A stretch of DNA of 6,328 nt from Deltaproteobacteria bacterium. GTDB lineage: Bacteria; Desulfobacterota; DSM-4660; Desulfatiglandales; B25-G16. The notes beneath the pieces were generated by a model. The model had not been told where the DNA came from. It searched no databases and saw only the letters and a list, made by a program, of their open reading frames with translations. The translations under genes were made by a program, and so were the position numbers. The first letter of the stretch is position 1. Every line of letters starts with the position of its first letter. Of this stretch, positions 1-6,108 are shown piece after piece. The DNA lies in contig QMLW01000124.1 in the NCBI GenBank assembly GCA_003646935.1, forward strand, positions 1-6,328, given 5' to 3'.

Positions 1-55
1 AGCACATTGTAAATATGATAGAGTAAATGCGATTCATTGTTTTTATTTTTTTCAT
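1..55 (-). CDS. Start of an exported protein, truncated by the window edge
   Basis: Only the first 18 codons are visible: ATG at 55 followed by MKKIKTMNRIYSIIFTMC, with no stop before the window edge. The basic start (KKIK...R) followed by a hydrophobic run is typical of a Sec signal peptide. The Cys at position 18 could be a lipobox cysteine, but the residues after it are not visible. The start is supported by an AAGGG Shine-Dalgarno site at 69-65, 9 nt upstream, and by its place 25 nt after the stop of the Ig/PKD-like gene. It is therefore probably the next gene of the same operon. Function cannot be assigned. Confidence 0.6.
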   Translation of the reverse strand, partial: MKKIKTMNRIYSIIFTMC

Positions 56-80
56 AGAGAGTTACCCTTCAGATATTTTT

Positions 81-1742
81 CTAATCTAGATTGGGAAGTG
101 GAAGCATTATCGGTAAAAGATTATCCTGCTCAAAATAGGTTTTTTTTACCTCAAAAGTAATCTCTTTTCGAAAAATTTTTATTTTACCCCTAACTAATCC
201 CGTCAGACCTCCCCAGTTTGTTGTGATCTTCAAGTCTGTTAAATCTGTTGAAAGCTTTTCGGTTATGCTTGTTGAGCCTTTTATTTCCCCCTTGAGTATG
301 ATGGCCTGTGGAACCTGTGCTGTGACCTCACCCCCCAACTCAACCTCGGCAGTTAGATCGCCTCCTCCAGCCCAGCCTGTGCGGTCTCCGCATGATTCAT
401 AGCTTCCATCTATTCCAACATTCCCGCCACCTGAAAGAGCTACATTTAGCAAGTCTGCCGCAACCCATTTTTTGGCCTTGGGCGGCATAGGAATCCCTAT
501 GATCGTGAATGGACCGGCCTCTACAGACAGATTGGCATTCAAACTCCCACCTACTGATGTGGCTATGCCAAAATCACAGCATTCTTTAAAGTCTTTAAAA
601 TTCTCTTTTACGGAAATATCTGCTTTGTCTCCGAGCCCTATCAGCTCCAGTGGTTTTTTTACGTAATTAGGGATCTCAAAGGAAATAGCTTTCTCATTCT
701 TTACATTGCTGTTAACGACTATGATCGTTGTTGTTGCCTCATCCGAGGCTGCTCCTGTTCCACTATAGGCCGTTACTGTTACCCCTTCAGATTGGGATAA
801 GGTGCTGAATGATAATGGACTGACTATCACCTGATCGTCAAAACCGGTTGGATCGGTAACGATGGTGAAATCCTCCCTTGTCAATATCGTCCCTGAATTA
901 ACGCAAGATGGACCGGTGATTGACTCCACACCAAAGACGGTAACATTATGTGTATCATAACATGGTTTCTCACTGTCTGGAGGAGTATAGGCAACTTCAA
1001 TGATGACAGCACCTGGATCCTCCCCAAAAAACGTCGCAAAGGAGGTGCCTGGAACCAATCCCGACTCTGGTGTCCAAATGAAGGTGCCGCCTGTAGGACT
1101 GCCGGATGCACTGAGTTCAATGGAGTTGCCTACGCCAACCACTGATGGCCCTGATATGGAAACAGAACATTCCCCTAATACTATAATAGCATGTGTATCA
1201 TAACACGTTTCCCCTTCAGGTGTTTTATAGGTAACCTCAATGGTGAAATCGCCAGGGCTCTGACCCGTGAACTGGGCTTCTGAACCATTCGGGACCAAAC
1301 CCGGCGTATCCGACCATTCATACGACCCGCCCGATGGATCGCCTTCGGCGGTGAGGGTGATCGGCGGGTCACCCACCTTGACTTCAGTGGGACCGGTTAT
1401 CTTCACATAACAGATACAAACCCATATCCCTTTTACGGCCGAACATTTTCTACCGCTCGGGCTGGTGTACTTCACAGTAACCCAGATATATTCTGAGGAT
1501 TCCGGCTTATAGCCTGTTAATTGTGCTGTTGCACCACTCGGTATAAGGTTTGGGGTAGCTGACCAGGAATAGGACCCACCATCAGGGGTGCCGGAAGCAG
1601 ACAAGGTAATTGTCTGGCCCACTTTAACTACATTTGGCCCATCCAGCGTTACCTCACACTCCCAGCTATGCGCATTTTGTAGGGCAAATACTATTATAAT
1701 GGTTGACAATACTACTATCTTCGAAATGAAGCGTATTCTCAA
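81..1742 (-). CDS. Exported protein with three tandem Ig/PKD-like repeats and an unknown C-terminal region
   Basis: This predicted 553-residue exported protein has a likely signal peptide at residues 1-26 (hydrophobic core IVVLSTIIIVFAL, possible cleavage after AHS). Three repeats of about 80 residues follow, at roughly 29-108, 111-190 and 192-270. Each reads C-x-V-x(3)-GP, VKVG or VGVG, LxAxGxPxGGxYxW, a GLVP-like turn, and ends in a second Cys (KC or CYDTH). This resembles Ig-like/PKD-like beta-sandwich domains, with the paired cysteines suggesting a disulfide in each. The remaining ~280 residues are beta-rich and glycine-rich with no motif I recognise. I chose the TTG at 1742, not the longer GTG frame from 1796. 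TTG overlaps the upstream TGA (TTGA), has AGGGG 6 nt before it (1753-1749), and puts the signal peptide at the N-terminus. The role is probably adhesive or structural at the envelope, but this is inference. Confidence 0.85.
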   Translation of the reverse strand: MRIRFISKIVVLSTIIIVFALQNAHSWECEVTLDGPNVVKVGQTITLSASGTPDGGSYSWSATPNLIPSGATAQLTGYKPESSEYIWVTVKYTSPSGRKCSAVKGIWVCICYVKITGPTEVKVGDPPITLTAEGDPSGGSYEWSDTPGLVPNGSEAQFTGQSPGDFTIEVTYKTPEGETCYDTHAIIVLGECSVSISGPSVVGVGNSIELSASGSPTGGTFIWTPESGLVPGTSFATFFGEDPGAVIIEVAYTPPDSEKPCYDTHNVTVFGVESITGPSCVNSGTILTREDFTIVTDPTGFDDQVIVSPLSFSTLSQSEGVTVTAYSGTGAASDEATTTIIVVNSNVKNEKAISFEIPNYVKKPLELIGLGDKADISVKENFKDFKECCDFGIATSVGGSLNANLSVEAGPFTIIGIPMPPKAKKWVAADLLNVALSGGGNVGIDGSYESCGDRTGWAGGGDLTAEVELGGEVTAQVPQAIILKGEIKGSTSITEKLSTDLTDLKITTNWGGLTGLVRGKIKIFRKEITFEVKKTYFEQDNLLPIMLPLPNLD

Positions 1743-3448
1743 TCCAGGCCCCTGTCTAGAATCCGCAGCAATCTCTCCTGTGCCTTCTTTTTCCACATAC
1801 TATCTTGAACGCTTCTATACATAAGTATGGCTTCATCCACTTGGTTTTCATCCTCGTAGACCCTTCCCAACTCATACCTGGCATAATGAATCTCCTTATG
1901 GTTCGGATACCCTTCAATGAACATGGTAAGAAACCTTTTCGCCTCCGGATAGTCCCCTTTGGTTCTGGAAAATTTCGCCAGCCAGAGATATGTCTGGGAT
2001 TGTATATATTCTATCCTCTCTCTCCTCCCCTTTCTTAAGGGCATATCCTTAAACTTATCAACAAGCTCAAGAATACGAGCTGCGCTCTCCACAACCAGAT
2101 CGAATCTACCTAAGGCAAAGGCATATTTTTCTATCATCCAGTAGGCCCTTAATGCCCCGTATGTGCCTTCATGTTCCGAAATAAATCTCCTGGCAGAGGA
2201 GAGCCCAAGACTGAAGGTAGCCGATGCGAGATCATCCATGCCCTTCCACTTCAAGTCCCTGGCAAGATTCAACTGGGTCTCAAAATCCGATATACCGTTC
2301 ACGATATCCGAGAGCTTTCTTATCTCATCCTGCACTAGTTCCAGTTCCGCATCCCTCGACCAGAAAGAATCTATCAATCGTGAATACGCCTTGAGGGAGA
2401 AAAAGGGCGGATCCGGATACCGATCGATGTACTCGGAATAATACTTTATTGCAGAATCCCAATCCTGGTCGCTCTGGGATTGTCTGCCTAAGAGAAACAG
2501 GGCCTTTCTTCCAATGATGGTATATGGGTGCTGATCTTTTATCTCGACAAGCAGCCGTGAACCTTGCTCCCTTTTTCCGCATTTCAGATAGCTAGCAGCA
2601 AGCCTATACTTGTTGTGAGGGGAGAGATTCTCAACAACATATCTCTGAGATATCCGTTCAAACAATGCATCAATGGAGGCTTCATCCTTCCGCTTGCGGT
2701 AGATGTCCAGTAATCTTGAATACGCCCTTATCAAAGCATTTATATCGGAGGTGTCGGCATTAAGGCCCTCTTCATCAATTATTTGCTTTAGCAGCTCCTC
2801 TCCAGCGGTCTCTTGGCCGTATTTCAGATACAATGCAGCGAGGCGATATCTATCCTTCAGATCAAAATCAGGGTTCGGATATCCCGAGTGCAGCGACTCC
2901 ATAAGCCTGGTTAGTTTTTCATATTCTCCCCTGGACTGATATATCCTTAAAAGCTTGGAGCAGGCCCTCAAGGTAACCTTATTGTTGTAGGGGATATAAT
3001 TCTCTTCCTGTTCCTTGATTATCCGTTCAAGAAGACCTACGGAATCCCCTAAGAGGTTATTGTCAAGGTAGATTAAGGCAAGCCTATACATATTCTTCGA
3101 TCCAAAACTGCTGCCTGAATAGGCATCCCTCAATTTATTGATCCAGGCATCAATCTCCTCTCGTTTCCCATCCTCCCTGTATAGATCAAATAGATTTGCA
3201 TAGGCCATGAGCAGATTTCGTATGTAGTATTGAATCCTTCTGTGGTATTGAGTGGAGTGTGCATTCCGTGTAGTTGGGTGGGACTCGATATATTCTTGAT
3301 AATATCCTATGGCCTTTTCAATTCTGCCCTCATCTCTAGCAATGTTGCCCTTTTGCAGCAGGTAGTATTTATCTAACGCACGGGCACTGCCGGAAAAAAT
3401 GAGGAGAAAGGTCACGAACCCACACGATATTTTTAAAATTCTTCTCAT
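1739..3448 (-). CDS. Exported tetratricopeptide-repeat protein
   Basis: This 569-residue protein begins with a clear Sec signal peptide: MRRILK, then a hydrophobic core ending in SGSARA before LDKYY. The rest is almost wholly helical repeats of TPR type. Recurrent units include the first one after cleavage (GNIARDEGRIEKAIGYYQEY), several YRLAxxYL units, AYSRLLDIY/AYSRLIDSF units, DWDSAIKYYSEYIDRYP, and a canonical C-terminal one (YELGRVYEDENQVDEAILMY). I count about eleven to twelve repeats. TPR arrays bind partner proteins, so this is likely a periplasmic or outer-membrane-associated scaffold; no enzymatic domain is seen. The ATG at 3448 is preferred to a TTG at 3469 because AGGGG stands 9 nt before it and the signal peptide begins there. 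It follows the nucleosidase-like gene by 27 nt and overlaps the next gene's start, so the three are probably co-transcribed. Confidence 0.88.
   Translation of the reverse strand: MRRILKISCGFVTFLLIFSGSARALDKYYLLQKGNIARDEGRIEKAIGYYQEYIESHPTTRNAHSTQYHRRIQYYIRNLLMAYANLFDLYREDGKREEIDAWINKLRDAYSGSSFGSKNMYRLALIYLDNNLLGDSVGLLERIIKEQEENYIPYNNKVTLRACSKLLRIYQSRGEYEKLTRLMESLHSGYPNPDFDLKDRYRLAALYLKYGQETAGEELLKQIIDEEGLNADTSDINALIRAYSRLLDIYRKRKDEASIDALFERISQRYVVENLSPHNKYRLAASYLKCGKREQGSRLLVEIKDQHPYTIIGRKALFLLGRQSQSDQDWDSAIKYYSEYIDRYPDPPFFSLKAYSRLIDSFWSRDAELELVQDEIRKLSDIVNGISDFETQLNLARDLKWKGMDDLASATFSLGLSSARRFISEHEGTYGALRAYWMIEKYAFALGRFDLVVESAARILELVDKFKDMPLRKGRRERIEYIQSQTYLWLAKFSRTKGDYPEAKRFLTMFIEGYPNHKEIHYARYELGRVYEDENQVDEAILMYRSVQDSMWKKKAQERLLRILDRGLD
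1749..1753 (-). promoter_or_regulatory. Ribosome binding site (AGGGG) that decides the TTG start of the Ig/PKD-like gene
   Basis: AGGGG lies 6 nt upstream of the TTG at 1742-1740, inside the 3' end of the TPR gene. Together with the TTGA overlap it suggests translational coupling and argues against the upstream in-frame GTG at 1796, which would place 18 polar residues before the signal peptide. Confidence 0.7.
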
Positions 3449-3457
3449 AGCCAGTAG

Positions 3458-3462
3458 CCCCT
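3458..3462 (-). promoter_or_regulatory. Ribosome binding site (AGGGG) that decides the ATG start of the TPR gene
   Basis: AGGGG is followed by a 9-nt spacer and the ATG at 3448. The upstream in-frame TTG at 3469 has no purine-rich site before it and would add seven residues ahead of the signal peptide. Confidence 0.7.
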
Positions 3463-3475
3463 GAACCAACGCGGA

Positions 3476-4273
3476 TTACCTTCTGTGTTGCATCCCCTGG
3501 AGGATGCCTTTCACAAACTCGGGGATATCAATATCTGATTGATATGCTGGAATAGATTTCTCAAAATCGATGCGGGCATGTACCCCCGGGCTGTCGGTGA
3601 TTATTCTTACGATACAAAATGGCACCCGGTTTGCGTAGCAAACCTGGGCAATTGCTGCCGCCCCCATATCAACGGCCTTGGCCCTGAATTTCTTAAATAG
3701 CCATTCCTTCTTATCTCGAGCTGATATGAACTGGTCTCCTGTTACTATGACGCCCTCGTGGAACTTGTTTCGAGGGCTTTTCATATCTCGAGCACAACGA
3801 GCGGCCAATACCCTTAGCCCGGTATCCGCTATACAATAGCCCGCTTCATCCCAACCTGTGCCGTCAGGAGTCCTGCTCCAGATAAAGCCGTAGGGCTTGA
3901 TGGTGCCAAAATCATGCTGGTAGAGCTCAGTTGCAACAACGATATCCCCAATGTTAATACCTGCGCCTACAGATCCTGCCGGAGCAATGGAGATAACCGA
4001 TGTGATCGCATAGTGCGACAAGAGGCTTTGGGCGGTTATGGCATTATTCACCTTGCCCATGGGGGATCTTACCAGAACGACATCTACAGTATCCATTCTT
4101 CCTGAATAGAATTCCCTTCCCGCCCTTTTGGAAATCTGATTTATCGTTAGGCTCTTTACTAGTTGTTCCAGGCTTGAATTTAAGGCAGCTATTAAGCCGA
4201 TATCGGCATGGCTGGCACAAATTGAGAGCAGTACCAAGAGGGGTGCTACACATCCTATTGCGATAGACCTCAT
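3476..4273 (-). CDS. Secreted MTA/SAH nucleosidase-family (PNP/UDP phosphorylase fold) protein with altered active site
   Basis: This 265-residue protein has a signal peptide at 1-23 (hydrophobic core CVAPLLVLLSICA, likely cleavage SHA|DIG). The rest follows the 5'-methylthioadenosine/S-adenosylhomocysteine nucleosidase family along its length: GLIAAL (26-31), MGKVNNA (72-78), NIGDIVVA (107-114), QHDF (119-122), VTGDQFIS (177-184), AVDMGAAAIAQVCY (200-213), PFCIVRIITD (218-227). By my alignment with E. coli MTAN, the catalytic Asp197 is kept (D227). Glu12 is replaced by Ser34, the ribose-binding Glu174 by Gly204, and Ser76 by Pro98. Cytosolic family members cleave the N-glycosidic bond of MTA or SAH; this secreted form may act on another nucleoside, bind without cleaving, or use another mechanism. 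It heads the run of exported-protein genes, with GAGGA 4 nt before the ATG. It lies 56 nt after the retron RT, but its leader argues against a cytosolic retron effector role. Confidence 0.88.
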   Translation of the reverse strand: MRSIAIGCVAPLLVLLSICASHADIGLIAALNSSLEQLVKSLTINQISKRAGREFYSGRMDTVDVVLVRSPMGKVNNAITAQSLLSHYAITSVISIAPAGSVGAGINIGDIVVATELYQHDFGTIKPYGFIWSRTPDGTGWDEAGYCIADTGLRVLAARCARDMKSPRNKFHEGVIVTGDQFISARDKKEWLFKKFRAKAVDMGAAAIAQVCYANRVPFCIVRIITDSPGVHARIDFEKSIPAYQSDIDIPEFVKGILQGMQHRR

Positions 4274-4277
4274 TGCG

Positions 4278-4303
4278 TCCTCATCGCCTATCCGCTAAGA
4301 GGA
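4278..4303 (-). promoter_or_regulatory. Shine-Dalgarno site with possible pairing to an upstream TCCTC
   Basis: GAGGA at 4282-4278 is 4 nt before the ATG of the nucleosidase-like gene. TCCTC at 4303-4299, 16 nt further upstream, is exactly complementary and could mask the site in a weak 5-bp hairpin. The pairing is visible in the sequence. Any regulatory effect is inference, and a 5-bp match can occur by chance. Confidence 0.3.
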
Positions 4304-4305
4304 TC

Positions 4306-4354
4306 AAGTTATAAAATCGCTTTGCGATTTTATATAACTTCCGCCTTGGGCGGA
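4306..4354 (-). terminator. Two adjacent hairpins over the end of the RT gene; possible attenuator or mRNA 3'-end structure
   Basis: The first hairpin (4340-4354) has 6-bp arms TCCGCC and GGCGGA around a 3-nt loop, inside the last RT codons. The second (4306-4340) has 10-bp arms ATAAAATCGC and GCGATTTTAT around 3 nt, lengthened by AAGTT/AACTT past a 2-nt bulge. It covers the RT stop codon (4332-4330). No U-tract follows on the minus strand, so this is not a classical intrinsic terminator. It may protect the 3' end of the retron transcript or reduce read-through into the exported-protein operon. Confidence 0.4.
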
Positions 4355-5574
4355 GTCTGAAAAAAGGAACTTCCTTTATAATCAAGTGCTTCAATAAGCC
4401 TTTTTCCTGTTTCGGGGTTTACCATTCGTACAAAATTGACCTTTCCTTTCAGGGAAGACCTAAACTCGCGTAAGCCATAGGAGCTGGGATTGGTTAGGCC
4501 TTTCTCATTTTCGGCCCATCGTTTTGCCTCTTGCCTGAGATCCTTATGACTGGAATTGTAGATGACAGCCCTCAGTTTCCTTATCTCATGTTTATCGAGA
4601 TTCGGCTTCTTGTTGACCACAATACCGGTTATCTTCTGTCTTCCTCCGCTCCTCAATATCCTCATCTTTGCTTCATTAGCCTCAAAGCCCTCTTCTCTCA
4701 GTATCTCCTTGAAGAAGGGTATCATCCTGTTGACGCCTTTATTGTTACTCGAAATGGTTATGTCATCTGCATAGCGGGAGTAATCAAACCCCGCCTTCTC
4801 TCCCAGTCTCGAGAACCTTCTGTCCAATCTTCTGCTCACTATATTTGATATGGCAGGGCTCGTAGGGGCACCTATGGGCAATTTTCCATTATGGGTGACT
4901 AATCTTGTCAAAAGCACGGCTACCTGACGTGGATAACCCAGTGAGACAAACATCCCCAGTACCCTTTCAAATGTGATACTGGGAAAAAAATCCTTTACAT
5001 CCATCTTTATGACCACCTTTTTCCCCACATGCCTTTTCGCATTGGTGAGTATGGATCTTCTCTTTCGAAACCCTTCAGCATGGGAATTCAGTCTCACCCT
5101 GTGCAGGAGATCATCCAATATTTGGCGTTGAACCGCTTTTAGGTTAGGCTTCGGCGCAAAGACCTCCCTTACCCCTCCACCTCTTTTTTTCACGGAGAAG
5201 CAGGTATAATGGCTTCGTTTATCATCGGCCAACCAATGCAATCTTTTTAGCGATATTTCTAGAAGGTGTGCAAGGTGGGATGGGGTAAAGATACATCGAA
5301 GCCCCCTCCTCTTCATCTCTAAAAAATAGGAGGCCAAAAAGTTCAGCACTCGTTGATCAAGGTGTGGGTTTTTATGGAGGAAGCCCTGGAGCTCTTTATC
5401 GTTGATCTCTATCCTGTTACCCCAGAAGCGAATCTCCTTATCCTCATCCAACCGTAGATTGGCGTAGGCCTCGATCAGATCCAGGATTTCCGGTTCTACC
5501 CCAGCTCTCTGGTTGATACGCCTGAGGTTCTCGAGAAATACTCTCTTATTTTTTGATTGATATCCGTCATCCAT
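4330..5574 (-). CDS. Retron reverse transcriptase
   Basis: This 414-residue RNA-directed DNA polymerase would copy the msd part of the neighbouring ncRNA into msDNA. The retron marks are NAKRH (178-182, the NAxxH motif of region X), MDVKDFF with catalytic Asp192, LPIGAPTSPAISN (232-244), YADD (268-271, Asp270 and Asp271), and KITGIVV (314-320, the VTG-type region Y motif). The thumb ends in GKVNFVRMVNPETGKRL, also typical. A family-like N-terminal part starts near residue 96 (TPSHLAHLLEISLKRLHWLA). About 90 residues before it are an extension I do not recognise, which makes the protein longer than the common ~300-350 residue retron RTs. The residue before GAPTSP is Ile where Gln is usual. The start is ATG at 5574 with a weak GGAA 6 nt upstream and the ncRNA ending 20 nt upstream. 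No recognisable retron effector domain is fused. Retrons are known as antiphage systems; that role here is inferred. Confidence 0.95.
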   Translation of the reverse strand: MDDGYQSKNKRVFLENLRRINQRAGVEPEILDLIEAYANLRLDEDKEIRFWGNRIEINDKELQGFLHKNPHLDQRVLNFLASYFLEMKRRGLRCIFTPSHLAHLLEISLKRLHWLADDKRSHYTCFSVKKRGGGVREVFAPKPNLKAVQRQILDDLLHRVRLNSHAEGFRKRRSILTNAKRHVGKKVVIKMDVKDFFPSITFERVLGMFVSLGYPRQVAVLLTRLVTHNGKLPIGAPTSPAISNIVSRRLDRRFSRLGEKAGFDYSRYADDITISSNNKGVNRMIPFFKEILREEGFEANEAKMRILRSGGRQKITGIVVNKKPNLDKHEIRKLRAVIYNSSHKDLRQEAKRWAENEKGLTNPSSYGLREFRSSLKGKVNFVRMVNPETGKRLIEALDYKGSSFFQTPPKAEVI

Positions 5575-5594
5575 TTTTCATTCCACGGTACATG

Positions 5595-5608
5595 TGATAC
5601 CGGGGCCA
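5595..5608 (-). repeat. Retron a2 arm of the terminal inverted repeat
   Basis: Minus-strand TGGCCCCGGTATCA pairs with all 14 bases of the a1 arm (5708-5721). It forms the 3' end of the predicted ncRNA, 20 nt before the RT start codon. Confidence 0.85.
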
Positions 5609-5627
5609 CTTTTACCTGAAACATAAT

Positions 5628-5648
5628 CACCATCACCCAGTGATGGTG
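5628..5648 (-). repeat. Candidate msd stem-loop
   Basis: Arms CACCATCAC and GTGATGGTG form a perfect 9-bp stem with a 3-nt TGG loop. It lies on the a2 side of the ncRNA, where the reverse-transcribed msd is expected, so the msDNA would probably fold into the same hairpin. Confidence 0.65.
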
Positions 5649-5669
5649 TTGCGAAGCAAGTCAACGTAC

Positions 5670-5692
5670 TTGTATAGCGTAACGCCATACAA
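5670..5692 (-). repeat. msr stem-loop
   Basis: Arms TTGTATGGCG and CGCTATACAA flank a 3-nt TTA loop and give ten pairs, one of them G-U. A stem of 7-10 bp with a three-base U-rich loop shortly after a1 is a usual msr element. The G-U pair in an otherwise perfect stem suggests an RNA structure. Confidence 0.7.
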
Positions 5693-5707
5693 CTGCTCTA
5701 AAATCTA

Positions 5708-5721
5708 TGGCCCCGGTATCA
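5708..5721 (-). repeat. Retron a1 arm of the terminal inverted repeat
   Basis: Minus-strand TGATACCGGGGCCA is exactly complementary to the a2 arm at 5595-5608. Its first three bases are the stop codon of the cysteine-rich ORF. In retrons the a1/a2 duplex brings the branch guanosine next to the start of reverse transcription. Confidence 0.85.
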
Positions 5722-6108
5722 AAACCTAAGATCATGTGCTGAAAAAGACGGTTTCCCGCTCTTTTTCAAATATTTGTAGTTTGGAAACGGAATCTGAGCA
5801 CACGCAGGGACACTGTAGCTATTGGTACGATCTAATGTATCTTTAGAGTAGTAATGGCAATGCCTGCATGGAATATCATAATCCTGAGTCCTCAGATTGA
5901 TGCCGCAATCATGACAATAGAGCGGCTCTTGAGAGAATATATGAGAAGAGAAATGTGACATGGTGTACAGGTTAATTGATCCACAATTCTTGCACTGAAC
6001 AGCCTCCTGAATGTTGATCCATCTTTCCAAACCAAATCCCACGCTAAGGATCGTGGTTTTGGATATGGTCTCCTTTAAGAATTCCCTTCGGGTTAGCCCC
6101 CCGGTCAT
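5719..6108 (-). CDS. Small Tat-leader-like, cysteine-rich (zinc-ribbon-like) protein abutting the retron ncRNA
   Basis: I do not recognise this 129-residue protein as a named family. Residues 6-12 read TRREFLK, a textbook twin-arginine motif, followed by a short hydrophobic stretch (TTILSVGFGL, 18-27). This suggests export by the Tat route, or a leader relic. Seven cysteines follow: CKNCG (39-43), CHDCG (65-69), CRHCH (81-85) and C103. The first two pairs are 22 residues apart with G after each, like a four-Cys zinc ribbon; CRHCH could add metal ligands and formally matches the haem c motif CxxCH. The start is ATG at 6108 with only a weak upstream GAG. The stop codon forms the start of the retron a1 arm, so it is probably co-transcribed with the ncRNA and RT. 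It is the closest positional candidate for a retron partner, but a Tat-exported product would be unlike known cytosolic or inner-membrane retron effectors. Confidence 0.7.
   Translation of the reverse strand: MTGGLTRREFLKETISKTTILSVGFGLERWINIQEAVQCKNCGSINLYTMSHFSSHIFSQEPLYCHDCGINLRTQDYDIPCRHCHYYSKDTLDRTNSYSVPACAQIPFPNYKYLKKSGKPSFSAHDLRF

Larger units (their letters stand above)
5595..5721 (-). ncRNA. Retron msr-msd non-coding RNA (template and primer of msDNA)
   Basis: A perfect 14-bp inverted repeat encloses about 100 nt of hairpin-rich sequence directly upstream of the retron RT. That is the position, orientation and architecture of a retron msr-msd. Read on the minus strand, the order is: a1 arm; a TTTTAGAGCAG stretch in which one G of TAGAGC would be the likely 2'-branch guanosine; a 10-bp hairpin with a TTA loop (5692-5670); overlapping small hairpins at 5672-5657 and 5659-5649; a perfect 9-bp hairpin (5648-5628), probably in msd; then the a2 arm. 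The whole is short for the family (about 127 nt). The msr/msd border and the branch base cannot be fixed by eye. The a1 arm starts with the TGA of the upstream ORF, and a2 ends 20 nt before the RT ATG. Confidence 0.85.

Noticed and set aside
946..1213. Near-identical DNA copies around TGTGTATCATAACA (about 949 and 1192) as a mobile or regulatory repeat
   Set aside because: They encode the repeated CYDTH ends of the Ig/PKD-like domains, so protein-level repetition explains them.
1742..1796. GTG start at 1796 for the Ig/PKD-like protein
   Set aside because: It would add 18 polar residues before the signal peptide and overlap the TPR gene by 58 nt without a good ribosome binding site.
3449..3469. 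TTG start at 3469 for the TPR protein
   Set aside because: There is no Shine-Dalgarno site before it, and the ATG at 3448 has AGGGG at 9 nt and begins a standard signal peptide.
3476..4273. Nucleosidase-like protein as the retron effector, by analogy with retrons that carry a nucleoside deoxyribosyltransferase-like partner
   Set aside because: It has a clear Sec signal peptide, replaced active-site residues, is separated from the RT by a hairpin and 56 nt, and groups with other exported-protein genes. Possible but not supported.
5853..5867. CRHCH in the cysteine-rich ORF as a cytochrome c haem site
   Set aside because: It is a single CxxCH among several CxxC pairs; the pattern fits a zinc-binding or other metal-binding protein better, though haem cannot be excluded.
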